Positions 1-13,119 of a stretch of DNA of 64,000 bases are shown piece after piece. Each line of letters begins with the position of its first letter. Position 1 is the first letter of the stretch. The DNA comes from Armillaria gallica. Lineage: Eukaryota > Basidiomycota > Agaricomycetes > Agaricales > Physalacriaceae. The stretch lies in contig JBANDB010000011.1 of the NCBI GenBank assembly GCA_037576215.1, positions 1,984,001-2,048,000 of the forward strand, in the 5' to 3' direction. The position numbers were made by a program, and so were the translations under genes. The notes beneath the pieces are model-generated. The model was not told the DNA's origin. It worked only from the letters and a program-made list of their open reading frames with translations, and did no database searches.

Positions 1-1754
1 GCCCCTCCCTTCCTCGTGGTCCAAATGCGTCTTTTTGTGCTAAGGCAATCCGGTCAAGAGCCTTTATCAATGAGGGAGTGGCAGGCACGGCACCCGTCGG
101 AGGCGATGACGACTCAACAGCTGTACCATGGCTCGAAGACAGCGTATTCGACGACCGATATCGCTTTATGAACCCAGGACTCCACTCCTCATCGGTCTTC
201 CGCTGACTGACGCTCGTAAGGTCCCCTTCAAGATCAGAGTAGTCGGGGACCTCCCCTCCCCAAGTCCGCTAACCACATTCTTCCGCTTGAGCTGTCCAAG
301 CTTCTGGATTTCCTTGTCATAGTCAATGTCATCCGGTAGCCTTGACCTTGGTATCTCGCTCGCCATCACTAACTAGCGTTGGCGTCGTGGACGTCATGGA
401 ATGTCTTTGCTTCAACCAAGGACGTCCTCTCTGAGTGGACTTCCTTTAGGGTCATCTTCCTCTGAATCGGAGGACTCGAGTTGGCCTAAGGGTCGAAATT
501 TGACAGCTTCCCGATTGCGTTTGCACAGAGCATGAAACCGGGCTTGGTTGTCCTTCTTTGAGCGTGCCTTCTTCAAGTAACCTGGACTTTGTGGGAAATC
601 GAACGAAGAATGATCAGGAGGACTCGAACCGCTCTTGTCTAGCTTCAGATGCAAGCCAGGCTTGTCATCATCAGGGAAGACAAGATCCTTCGAAACGGCG
701 GGTTTCTCGGTTGAACCAAAGATGCGGTCCCATACAGATGTGAAGGGCTGATACATTCCCGCACGGTCGGCATGATTAGGAAGATTCGCTGCATAGTCGG
801 CAAGATAACTGTCCCATTTCTGCACACTATCGTAAGTTTGATATTCTCAGATAAAAAGTTAAGGACATACCTGGTCTGGGCATTCGCCAAATGTCCTCTT
901 CAGGAACCAATCCGACACCATTCCTGCTAAGAGAAACAAACAAAATCCTGCGCTGAGACCTTTCTCCTGCTTGTTTCCCATTCAATACTTGCGGTAAGCC
1001 ATAGGCGTTCCCAAACATTGGCCCATGCGGGAACATGAGCCAAAGCCGCGATAGCGACGATGACGCCAAAGGAGCCCATGGAAGCCGTGGCGAAGCGAAG
1101 AGACGCATGCTGGAACTTGACAAGCGGGAGCAGAGTGAAGAGAGTCACTATGGGGGTGCATATGGACAAAAAGACGATCCGTGTCAACAGAGAGGGATGG
1201 ACGATGACCGAAAGAGCAAGAGCTAACAGGGCGCTAGTGCTGGTATCAGGCAATCATACCGGAAGAGATCGATGATTGACTTACCCTCCGGAAATACCGC
1301 CGAGCGCCAATGCACAATACTTCCATCTTCCAGCGAGAAATGTAGTCAGAAGGGAACACAGAAGCCAGACGGCAACAAAGGAAGAGGACGATAGGGTGCT
1401 CGAGGATGTAATAGATGGGATCAGCAGTGCCAAGAACGTCGAGCAGTGCACTAGACGGTCACATCAGTACCGGTAAACCAAGTAATAAAATAAGATGAAC
1501 ACACGTCCAGAGGCATACCCAATGGCCAAGCCACCAATGCCGCCTTCTAGAATCCATTTCAATTTCCTTGGTGAATCAAACGCGCCTGGCATAGCATCGT
1601 ATCGAGGTGCAAATTGTCGTGTACGGTCGAGGGTGAAAAATGCACCGGAGAAGGTGAGCAAAAGAGAGAGTAAAAGGAGAGGTAAAGCATAGGCCAGTAG
1701 ATATGATGTCGATGGGAGAAGGGTCGTAAGACTGTATTCGTCAGTGGTCGTCAT
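1..1754 (-). CDS. Multi-pass membrane protein, TMEM198/DUF4203-like, 3' end off the window
   Basis: Probable integral membrane protein of unknown biochemical role. Six exons can be read on the minus strand: 1505-1754, 1285-1450, 989-1239, 871-926, 417-819 and 1-368, joined by introns of 45-62 nt in consistent phase. The N-terminal two thirds hold about seven hydrophobic segments, the first soon after the start (LLAYALPLLLLSLLLTFSGA), with a Gly-rich GGIGGLAIGYASG stretch. This resembles the TMEM198/DUF4203 fold as I recall it. The tail after TFGECPDQKWDSYLADYAAN is hydrophilic, charged and Ser-rich, probably cytosolic. The frame breaks at about 250-262, within G/C runs; one added base there restores a frame open to the window edge. 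The family name is recollection, not a search result. Confidence 0.7.
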
Positions 1755-2420
1755 TATCGTCGTTAGTGGTCGTCAGTATTATCGTTAGCGTTGATGGGAT
1801 TATAAGATATTTCCTGAGGCGCCTTGAGCTATCGTCAAAGACGTACTACCTCGTCGGCGTCGGGGATGGAGAGAAGGTGACAGGTGTTTACTTGCGGGGT
1901 CTTCGTCGCGGCACATGCCGCTCCCAAATCGGGACGTCACTTGCGGGCGCGGCTTCCCTCATAAGTAACCAATCGTCTTCCACACTTAACCTCTTGCATA
2001 TCTTATAACCCACCTTTACTCGCAATGAACGGATCTACTTCAGTATAAGAATACATTTTACACGTCTGAGCTCTGGACGGCACTGAGGCTCGTTTGTCCT
2101 TTTGACTTGGGCGAATCGCCGTAGCAATCCCAATCCAATAGTATAATAAATTTGCAGGAAAGAATTGATAGTAACTACAAATGTGCCTACAAGTACCACC
2201 ACCACCACCATCATTACACAACACGATACCACTTGGGTACGCAGCACGCCAGACGCAAGCATGCAAGATGTAATATCCCTCCACTCAGTACACCACCCTC
2301 ACGCCCGAGCTTAGAGCAAGCCTGCAGCAGAACTTGAAAGAACCTGCAGGCAGGCAGACATTATTAGTACCATAGTAGCTGGTCGACATCAACGCTGTTT
2401 GTAAGAAAGACAGATATGCT
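1755..2420. other. Intergenic region
   Basis: No supported gene. It would contain the promoter of the minus-strand membrane protein gene at its left and the 3' flank of the F-box gene at its right. A short CCA/ACC microsatellite with CAT units lies at about 2196-2213 and explains a His-rich open frame there. Confidence 0.5.
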
Positions 2421-3868
2421 TTAGTGGTGAGTATCAATTGGTAACAAATGACTGACCAACGGATCTAGATTCCCGCTTCCATGAAATCTGACCGCTTTCA
2501 ATCCATGACAAGTTTCCCTTGCTTTCGCCAAAAATTCCTCCTTCCATTCGATTCCCATCATAATGGCCCATATAGAAAACTCGTCAACCTGAGGGAACAA
2601 GGAGACCGCGTCCACCATACGACGTGTAGTCTCTTCATCAAAATGAAAGAACATTGCGTTCACTTGTAAACGCTTTAAGTGAGCCACTTGAGGCTCATAT
2701 CGTGTGCCGGTATAGTCGAGCCAGTCACGAGTTGAGTTGAGTTGATCGAGCGGGATGGATAGGGAGGTGATGGAAGGGCGGTCAGCAACGAAGCTGAGGA
2801 ATCTCTGCATATCTTCTATCGACGGAGATATATTGATATTACTGACGACAACATCCGCAACTTTCGCCATGACACTCGGTAACGCCAATCCAACGAGCAA
2901 AAAGTCCATTGGACCGGCGACGCGAGTAAGATTAGGAAGGGACCCAGAGGTGAAAGCAGCATTTCCGGCAGGCCCAGGGAGGAAGGCTTCCAGTTGAATG
3001 ATACATGCATGCCGAGAGAGAAAGGGAATGAGGTCAGAGTGTAAGAGCCGAGGACAACTTTGAATTATGAGCCGTTCCAGCGAGTCCATCTGGACCTGGT
3101 GCAGAGATGGACCGATGTCCACTTCATTCAAACGTAAGCTGGTGATGCAACAAGCATTCAGCGACGTGATAGTCCAACCGCTAAATGACGGACAGAATAG
3201 AAAATTGGAGCCGGACAGGTGAACTGTTTCAAAATTCTTGAGAGGTTGACCATCGAATGCACTACCACCTTCCTCTATGACCAGGTCTCCCATCAGTGTC
3301 AGAGACCGACTAAGAGGTCCGGCCACCACCCTTCCTAAGCTATGAAGAAGTTTCTCCAAAGTAGCACGATTCCTCTGCTTTTGCGTCTCTTCGACTGAAT
3401 ATCCCAAATGCATCGACAAAAACTTGAGAGTGATGACATCCAACTCTGGACACGTTCCAAAATAACGTGTTACCTGCTCTGCCTCCTGAGCAAAATCGTT
3501 GGAGAACATGCAAGTCACGTCCTTGATGGGCGGACTCATCACGAGCCAAAGGCGGATGGCCTTCAATGAGGAAAAGGAAAGGGGATAACCCGCGTCCAAG
3601 GCTCCAAATACAAGACTGCTCAGTTCACCATGAGTGTGAGATAACGAACACCAAAGGGCGATAATTGCCAATTGGAATGCAGTGGCTGCTTTGTTGGGGT
3701 CTATCGCTCGATGGATGTGGTAGGAGAGGGCGACATAGTTAAGTCGCCGGCACAGACACGCAACTGAAATGATCCTTCGAGATCCAGTTCTTCCAGAATG
3801 ATGAAGATTAATTCGTTGGGGAGGTCAGCTAGGGTGGTAGGGCCTGACCCAAGATTGGGTGAAGACAT
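2421..3868 (-). CDS. F-box protein with leucine-rich C-terminal region, frame broken in the F-box
   Basis: Likely F-box protein, a candidate substrate receptor of an SCF ubiquitin ligase. Start chosen at the ATG at 3868, 15 residues before the F-box; an earlier in-frame ATG at 3958 is possible. The F-box begins LADLPNELIFIILEELDLEG. Its second half (CLCRRLNYVALSYHI) lies in another frame, and one missing base at about 3771-3778 separates the two. No GT donor lies in this stretch, so an intron does not explain the shift. The rest, about 420 residues, has the irregular Leu-rich spacing seen in agaricomycete F-box proteins (for example LTRVAGPMDFLLVGLALPSV) and no intron. With one base added the gene gives about 482 residues. 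It is either a fresh pseudogene or an assembly error. Confidence 0.72.
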
Positions 3869-3958
3869 TGACCGCTTCGCCTGCGAAGAAGTCAAATCGT
3901 AGTTGTTTTGGTGAAAAGGAAGACTTGTAGGATGGGCGAAGATTGGATCGATCCTCAA

Positions 3959-4834
3959 GCTGTAGAGGCGACCAGGCCTCTTCGAAGTTCAAGGATACGA
4001 GGTGACTGGTTGACCACTGACCGTACTACGTGTTCATTTGTTCGACTTTTTTTTCAAGTTGTCGATCTTGACAGTTGTTCACGTGAGAGTCACAGGGTAT
4101 GCGTCATCTATAGCCATCACCACAACATTTCAAACAAGAATTCGTTCAACCAGGTTAGGATGCCTTCCATACCGTGCCTGTAGGCCATCTACCGAATTTT
4201 AGACTCAATCTTCTCCTCGTTTTTAGTCACGGATTCGCCGATATGTGGCGGAAATGCCTCCGCGACCTTCGTGAAGAACTGCTTTACTAGTTTCATCTCT
4301 GCACCCGATTCCTCCTTGATTTTCGGCCTCATGTCCTTCGATTCAGTATGGCTCCTCCTGGTGATCTGATTTAGAACCCCGATGATAAGCGGTGATAATA
4401 AGGAAAGGATGGTATTTTACCCATCTCGTGGCCATTCGTTTCGGCAATGATAGTTGGGTTCCGGGCAGTTACGTTGTCCTCATCTAATCTTTAGACTTTC
4501 ATTTCAATGTGAAGAGCTCCCTGTCTTCTTGAAGCTAACTGATTCTCAGTCAATCATACTAGATCACACCAAGGACCCAAATGTTTACCCGGACTCCGTC
4601 TTTCCCCTCGTTCCAGCTGAATTTCCTGTGAAACGCTTTAGCACTGGCAGATTACAGCCCTATGTCTTCGGCCGTAATCCATTTAAACTGGCTCACTAAT
4701 TCCCTCGTGTATGTTCGGAATAGCGCCAGGCGCCAGGAACGATTTCCAAGGCGCCCCCTGATGGCATCTGAATTCCCACCCTTGGATGATATAAGACTCA
4801 TCGATTTCTGCTCACCGCCCCACCAACCATCACG
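3959..4834. other. Region with no supported gene
   Basis: Plus-strand open pieces (for example 4454-4699) have splice-like signals such as ctaactgattctcag near 4540, but I could not chain them into one reading frame. It may hold upstream exons of the gene at 4835 or only decayed sequence. Confidence 0.35.
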
Positions 4835-5490
4835 ATGTCCCTTCTCCCTCCCAAGCCACAAAGCCAACGATACCTCCCTGATACGGGGTTGAATCTTACA
4901 GGGTTCAATGGTCCTGACTACTTCACTTCAAACGTACTGCAGACGCGACGCCAGAGAGAAGCGAGGGGGCAAGAGGGAAGGGGGGAGTCTGCCTTGTGGT
5001 GCTCGCAGTCTCCTACAGTGAAAGCAACTGAAACGGCGGTATCAGGTGTGTTGTAACCTTGTTGAAAATCGCTGTAGGGTACTAATTACCGTGCTTGTAA
5101 CTAGACTCCCCGCTGCCGAGGGATGCTACTCTGGGAGGAAGCCGCCGTTTCCACGACTGCAAGATCAGTATGGATATGAATGGTCATGAAAATTGCGAAC
5201 CTTCATTTTCTGGACAAAGCAGTAGCACTCAGCCGGCAGTTTCGCCATCGACCTGTACGTCTTGCGAACGACTGTGCATCCCTATCTAACTGACATCACC
5301 GGTATTTCTCATAGCATCACGCCCCCGGGCACTGCCGTCCTTATCCCCACTCCCAAAGCAACCCAAACTCAAGATCGGTAGGCATGGATGTTTCCCGTAC
5401 GGAGAGGTTGATTCAAGCAGGTCATTGCCTGTAGCAGGACATCCATCCCCACCTCTCATGTCTCTTCGGCTTGGGCCAGTCGGGTTCTAG
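4835..5490 (+). CDS. Small spliced gene, unknown function
   Basis: Not recognised. Three exons (4835-5045, 5105-5254, 5315-5490) join in frame into 178 residues. The introns are 59 and 60 nt, start gtgtgt and gtacgt, end tag, and carry branch-point-like actaat and ctaac. The phases match at both junctions (one base carried each time) and the total is an exact multiple of three, which is the main evidence that the gene is real. The start is preceded by an in-frame stop at about 4787. The product is rich in Ser and Pro (PSLSPLPKQPKLKIG near the C-terminus), with no signal peptide or membrane span. It could be a low-complexity regulatory protein, or a chance open chain. Confidence 0.4.
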
Positions 5491-6055
5491 GATCCCAATT
5501 CATTTCTTTTGCATTTCCCGTTCTCTCATGCATTTATCATTGTATATCTACCAACACCCACGCCTCCATACACTGCACTGGACGATACCCCACATACCTT
5601 GCATCACTGTACTTCATTCATGACGTTACGATTTTTCAAATCGCTTTTTCTAAATTCTCTATATATTGATATCTGTATCGCACAATCCCATCTCATTCTA
5701 GCGTATTGATTGAGAGTCTGTATATCCGAAGAAGCAATTGCGAATGCCGGCGTCATCACTTTAGCTTCGTGCCAAGCCTGTTATATTCAAAAGGGAGCGC
5801 AGAACCAATCGAATGAGGGTCACACTGTGCGTACTGAGTGACGGTGCACTATTACCATCAAGCGCCCGTCGTTGCTATCTCACCGTGTCATATAATTCAG
5901 CTGATAAGGAATATTCAAGGCTCAGGGGACTAGGTAGTTGCCTGACTTGGAAACTATGATGAACCACTTCTATTTCGATTGAAGTTCGCGTCCGCCAATA
6001 TTCAGGCTATTTTACATCATGTATAATATTTATATAATTAGCAAGTCTTCCGTTC
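5491..6055. other. Intergenic region, convergent 3' ends
   Basis: AT-rich stretch with tataatatttatataatt near 6020-6040, lying between the end of the small plus-strand gene and the stop of the minus-strand protease gene. No coding signal is seen. Confidence 0.5.
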
Positions 6056-8114
<2,059 letters not shown>

Positions 8115-9694
8115 GATAAAGAAAGTACGCCAAAGAGTGTTCTTTAACTGAGAGCACTCGGTAGGAGAGCCCGTCAATCTTCAGCAACACCGCAGGCCTA
8201 GCTTTTAAGCATTCTTCAAGATATCGATAGATTACGAGCGATGTAAGGATCAATCTTCGTCCGAGTTCTGCAACGCGTGTAGGTACGTCCGTCCTAGGAC
8301 TTCCAAAGATCGGCTTCGCGCTACATGTGCTGCCTTCCTTTCAGAGATAAGGAACAAGTAATATATGGTTCGGAATGCATGTGGCGGTATACGCAATAAG
8401 AAATTTTCAAATGGATTTTGGAAGTCGCGACGGTTCCTGCCCACTAGACTGGCGTTGTACGAGAACATATATTTGCTCCGGCCAGAGCGCACTGCAAGTT
8501 CAGGTTTGATACCGCACAGTCTATTCTGGAGATAGAAGCGAAGAATTTCCAGACGTGATAGCTATGACCCGAAATTTCTCCAGATTTAGGTTATGCCAGG
8601 GTTGGTCTGTGCTGGTGTTGAATAAGGCGTTGGCGCTATTTTTAGGTCTGCACGTGCAGGTCTGCCCCGGCCAATGCCGCACCGCTGGTAAGTAGTACGT
8701 TAACCACCGACCTCCAGACGGACATATCTTTGTTGGAAGGCAATAGATTCTGGGAGATAAAACTGGGATGGAATGGCGGGCATCAACTGCCGTCCCTTTC
8801 ATTCCTATACAGATGGAAGGATGTCTGATGTGACGAAACCATTTCACACGATATATTCTTCACAGTCAAGTCGTGCGTCAATCGCGAAATGAGGGTCGAT
8901 TACGGTGTGTCGAAACGATTTTCATCTGTGCTTCTACCTTATCAAACTAAGGTTACTTTCGCCGTAGTTCGAATCATCATGCGGCCTCTCCATTGTTCTT
9001 GTTTGCAAGTTGGACCTGGCTGTTATCTATGGTCCTTGTATTGGCCAGGCTCTGACCAGAAGCACATGTGCCTTGTCCATGGGACTCTTGGCATTTATTT
9101 CTCTCAATCACTGTGGGAGACTCCATGATATCGATCCGACGAGATATGCTGTCAACGACTAGACCAGCCCCGCCGTAACTTTCTCCCGCAGAACGATGCC
9201 AACAGTTGGACAGCGTTAAGCTTTGGGGATTGAATGTTTACTATCATTCTCGGGTTCCAGTCTTTCACCTTCCATCTCCCCGAATTCGAGGACGGGTGCG
9301 AATGGGATGTTTGTTGAACTTCGAAGGTTCCTTCTTCGTCAGAACGTCCTCGAAGTTCGAACTGTCGACCTTTCTGTCAGAGATCGCGTTATACTCACTA
9401 GAGGTCATGGCATGGACTCCTATTGTGCATATTTTGGGTCTCTCATAGAGTCTTGTTCTATCAGGTACTCGCAGAATTTTGGTCCAAATCCTCTCAGCTT
9501 CTATTATCTTTCTAGTACGAAAAAGACCTCTTCTAACGTTGCTTGGACTTGGCTGCAACCATTCACAATAAATACCCCCCCGGACCGACCCCGTGCCCTA
9601 TTTGTCCAACTCCGACCTCGGTCCCTGATAAAAGGCGCCCACCGCAGTCTTTTTCCCTCTTCATTACCACCATCACCACCACACTCACAACGCC
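8115..9694. other. Divergent intergenic region
   Basis: About 1.6 kb between the protease start (minus) and the next plus-strand start. Open frames here have no recognisable coding character. The stretch just before 9695 is rich in CCACCATCACCACC and has a TATA-like gataaaagg at about 9628, plausible as a core promoter for the plus-strand gene. Confidence 0.45.
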
Positions 9695-10392
9695 ATGTCA
9701 TTTTACGCGCAAATTGAAACAGACCTTGGCCTGAAGCTATTCGGTCTCGAAGAGTTCGTCGCCACTGTACCTCATTTCCGGGCCCTGGAGAAGTCACAGT
9801 CCGCTCTGTGGCGCGCACAATTGACAGAGAAGCAGACAATCACACACTTCGAGATTTATGGTGAGATTTCTTTCCATCTGCTGGGAAGGGTTGTTCATGC
9901 CGGCAACATCTTGGTGCTGTAGATTCCATACCCCTCGATATCGTGACCCTCGGACAATCACACCGCTGCGTCGACAGTCAGATGGATATATTTAACGAAG
10001 AAGCGAGGGCTATCACTTCTTATGGATGGAGGGTGCCATCCAATTACGCCTTGTGTAGCGGCGGAGGCTTGAGCTCGCCGGCAAAAAGTACGTCCGACTT
10101 CTTCAATATGAATGTCCCTAATAATGTAAATCATATCTCAGAACCTCGTGTACTGTCACCTCGTGCTCGATTATCACCGAAGCAAGCTAGTTTCAAGCTC
10201 AGTAGGTGTCATTCCTATCCTCATCGTGAGATTAGTGCTTACAATGAGCGGGACTTGCAGGACCATGTGCCTCTCCCAACAGCGCAAGGTTCAGACTTGG
10301 CACTACTGGATATTAGTGACCATTATTCATTCAACAACACCGGCACCCCTCATCTCACATTCAGGGACGTATGTATACATAGAAACACTTGA
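9695..10392 (+). CDS. Hypothetical spliced protein
   Basis: Not recognised. Exon 1 (9695-9860) starts in a good context after pyrimidine-rich DNA and encodes MSFYAQIETDLGLKLFGLEE. An intron of 62 nt (9861-9922, gtgaga to ctgtag) joins in phase to a long second exon (DSIPLDIVTLGQSHRCVDSQ). A possible second intron at 10088-10141 (gtacgt to ctcag, 54 nt, a multiple of three) can be kept or removed without changing frame. A third possible intron near 10207-10261 (gtgtca to ttgcag, 55 nt) would switch the tail to a frame ending at 10459. The C-terminus is therefore uncertain; the coordinates follow the reading without the third intron. There is no signal peptide or obvious domain. Confidence 0.5.
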
Positions 10393-10916
10393 CTTCACGC
10401 ATCCATCTGTAATCCTACCAATCACGGACGTTGTGCAATACATTTTGTTCACTCAATAACACCGACCGGTTTTATTCTTCTAACCCGTAAATCTTCGTGA
10501 ACTGAATCTAACCGTGAAGCTGAAGCTTAAGCTTGAAGCTTTGAAGCTTTCGGCCAATCTATTGGCCCACGTGGAGAAACTGATGTCGAAGATTTTCCGC
10601 ATAGCACCCTGACAGGCCTGACCTCCTACCACCAGCATCATCGAAGAAAATTTCGCCCAGTCCGAGAAATGGCCCCGTTCATGATACAATCATCAGGAAA
10701 GAACTGTCTTGGGCCACCACGGATCTCATGGCAATCGTGAAGTGTTTTATTGTCTCTTACGTTTGGCCACAATCCGCGGGTTTCATCGTTCTGCCACGTA
10801 CTTTTCATATTTAGCTTCAGCTTTTATCATGCCACGACGCTTCTAATTCTCTCCTTCGGGCGCTTTCGTATCACTGCCACGACGTTTGCCGCACCGACCG
10901 CGAGGAGCCTTTATCC
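10393..10916. other. Intergenic region
   Basis: No gene seen. A small repeated patch gaagctgaagcttaagc with following gaagctttgaagc lies at about 10517-10550. The sequence just before 10917 presumably carries the promoter of the kinase-like gene. Confidence 0.4.
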
Positions 10917-11990
10917 ATGATGGACACGATTCGAATCTACTTTACGAAGTGTGGCGATGTCTTTCGAAGATTCAACTTTAGCGACGATACAGAAGAAGAA
11001 GTTGTATTCAACCCTCTGCCACATGACACGATACTGGTCGATACTGGCGTGACCACCGAACTGGTTTCGAGCTGTAATCCAGACCGAGGATCTGCGTGGT
11101 ACCTGGGAGCAAAGACTGGAACGCCAAACGATGAAGACAGGGTTCGACTAGCGATTAAATTTGCTACTCACATCGAGGTACAGCCGCGGACCGAGCAATA
11201 TGAAGTGGCTCAATCGCTCAAGGAAGAGGCGCTCTTCTACTTGCGCTATCTCAAAAAGCTTCAAGGTCGCGTCGTGCCCGTCCATTTCGGACTCTGGATT
11301 GGCCGGACATCGTGGGCTGGGGTCGTGGTCTGTGTGATTTTGGAATGGGGTGGCCATCCGTGGTCATCCAGGGTGGAGATTAACACGCCTGAAAATCGGT
11401 ACGCCACGGTTTTCTTATTCGCCGCAAGGCATTTACGCTGACCTTTGTACGTGTACAAAGCATGAAGTTTAGTGCAGCCATTCAAGAGTTGCACGATGCA
11501 GATGTGGAACATCGCCAGCTGGATGACCGTTGCCACTTGCTTTACAATGAGGGAACTGGGGCCGTTCGAATCGTGGATTTCACGCAGGCTACAGGTCGAC
11601 ATGTATGCCGGCGTCAGCTGCCTCTTATTCACTATGCAGCTTGTCCATCTGAGGAGACCATGCAATGCGAAGAGCTGATCCAAGCCGGGAGGCTTCTGGG
11701 TCTCTTTGGTTCTGCGCCTGGTGAGTTGTTCTCTCGTTTATACATCGACCTTCCTGGGTTGATGCATCTTTGCAGAGGACCAAGATATGGACATGAAGAG
11801 GGTATGTATGTTTTACAAGCGCAACAGAGCTTTAGGACTGTCGCATCCTCTGGCACTCGAGGCCCAGTTGCAATTTCTTTTGCGGTATCGGGATAGCCAC
11901 TGGCATGGAGCCAGACAACTTGACCAGAATTTGAAACGGAGTGGAGGCCTCGCAGCTATACCCACCACAGACCTGTTACTCCAGAGGTAA
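10917..11990 (+). CDS. Protein kinase-like (probable pseudokinase)
   Basis: Three exons, 10917-11398, 11461-11720 and 11776-11990, splice to 957 nt (318 residues) through introns of 62 and 55 nt. The layout is a small kinase-like fold: a VAIK-like lysine strand (RLAIKFATHIE), a helix with conserved Glu (YEVAQSLKEEALFYLRYL), the LQGRVVPVHFGL strand, a hinge VCVILEWGG, a catalytic-loop-like ELHDADVEHRQLDD and a metal-loop-like RIVDFTQATG. The HRD Asp and the DFG motif are not canonical (VEHRQLDD and VDFTQ). The glycine loop is not evident, so catalysis is doubtful. Short, degenerate kinase-like proteins of this sort are common in agaricomycetes as I know them. The family match is inferred from motif order, not from a search. 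Confidence 0.7.
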
Positions 11991-12367
11991 TAGATATGAT
12001 CCTGAAGGAGACTGGTGTCTCGAAGGGGATCAAATTCATCTCGGATACGGAGTAATACGTTTTCTCCGTAGTTTGACCTCTACTGGCGTCATTGACCGGA
12101 CTCTATATCTTGCATATATTTGGCTTACACTTTGCACATTTTTGCACTCAGTGGTGGAAGTATTACAACGTTCAAGTTAGCATCATTTCTAATCCCATCG
12201 AGTTGTTTTTCGCAGCGCTAATGAGTAGCGTTGTTGATGTTCACATGGTCGGTCACCACATGGGCTCAATGCCAGCTCAGAGGTATGAAGCCTGACAGCG
12301 CACTTACAGTGCACGCAGATGCTTTCAGTTACGTAACTGTCCATCATCGTTGCAATCAACCACGACC
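11991..12367. other. Intergenic region
   Basis: Short stretch between two plus-strand genes; presumed to hold the 3' end of the kinase-like gene and the promoter of the alkyltransferase-like gene. No further coding sequence is supported. Confidence 0.4.
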
Positions 12368-12823
12368 ATGGACAGCGCTGAGTTTCATGCTGCTGTGTAC
12401 GAAGCTGTGAGGCAAATCCCTGTAGCTCGCGTTACTCCTACGGTACGCCCTTAGTCCTTCACGATCCTCTCTCCAAGGCTGCGACCGTTGCATCGATGCA
12501 GGCCACATCGCGAAACTCATTGGCATGCCCACATATTCACGACACGTCGGCCAAGGTGCTTTCGACCGTCGTCATAGAATCTTACTCAATTGACACGCTT
12601 AATAGCATTGAAGTTCACCTCGCCTGACGCAGATCCTCCTGTGCCGTGGTATCGCGTCATTTCGTCGACAGGCGCGATATCGTCTCGCGGACCGGGAACG
12701 GATGGAGCACAACGGCAAAGGGAGGCCTTGGAAGCGGAAGGCGTAGAGGTCTCTGATCCTGGATTGAAGGTCGATCTGAGGCGGTGGGGATGGTTCCCCG
12801 AAAGACACGAAGAGGAAGTTTGA
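12368..12823 (+). CDS. atl1: Alkyltransferase-like protein (Atl1/MGMT-like DNA-binding family)
   Basis: Homologue of fission yeast Atl1, a nuclear protein that binds O6-alkylguanine, flips the base and recruits nucleotide excision repair without removing the alkyl group. Exons are 12368-12442, 12502-12555 and 12606-12823, with introns of 59 and 50 nt. Recognisable parts are the start MDSAEFHAAVYEAVRQIP, the recognition helix region GHIAKLIGMPTYSRHVGQAL, the site PWYRVIS and RGPGTDGAQRQREALEAEGV. The alkyl-acceptor Cys of true methyltransferases (PCHRV) is replaced by Trp, the hallmark of the ATL subfamily. About 115 residues, close to the yeast size. Before the first intron the frame is short by one base at 12433-12442 (family consensus VTTYG). 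With one base added all phases fit. The break therefore looks like a missing base, though a pseudogene is possible. Confidence 0.87.
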
Positions 12824-13119
12824 CGTATGATCGTGATGATCCCGAGTTTTCCACGCATTGTACTGTCGCATTTTTTGAATACTAGGCTATGAAGGTATTG
12901 AATACTGGCATCCTTCCGCAGAACCGTCTTGGTCTACACCGCTTAATGTTGGTCATGAAGGTGATACAACCAGCTGAATATCTTTTAATTCGAGCCAAGG
13001 AAAGAAGTACTCTAAAATATCTAGTGAAACACTGTTTAAAGATAGAGACACTCTACAATTATTGATAGTACAAGTCTCCACAACAAGATAAAGCGACGAT
13101 GATAAGGATAGTAGAACAT
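12824..13119. other. Convergent intergenic region
   Basis: Tail-to-tail spacer between the plus-strand alkyltransferase-like gene and the minus-strand phosphatase gene. No gene seen. Confidence 0.4.

Noticed and set aside
2196..2213. His-rich peptide
   Set aside because: It is the translation of a CCA/CAT microsatellite.
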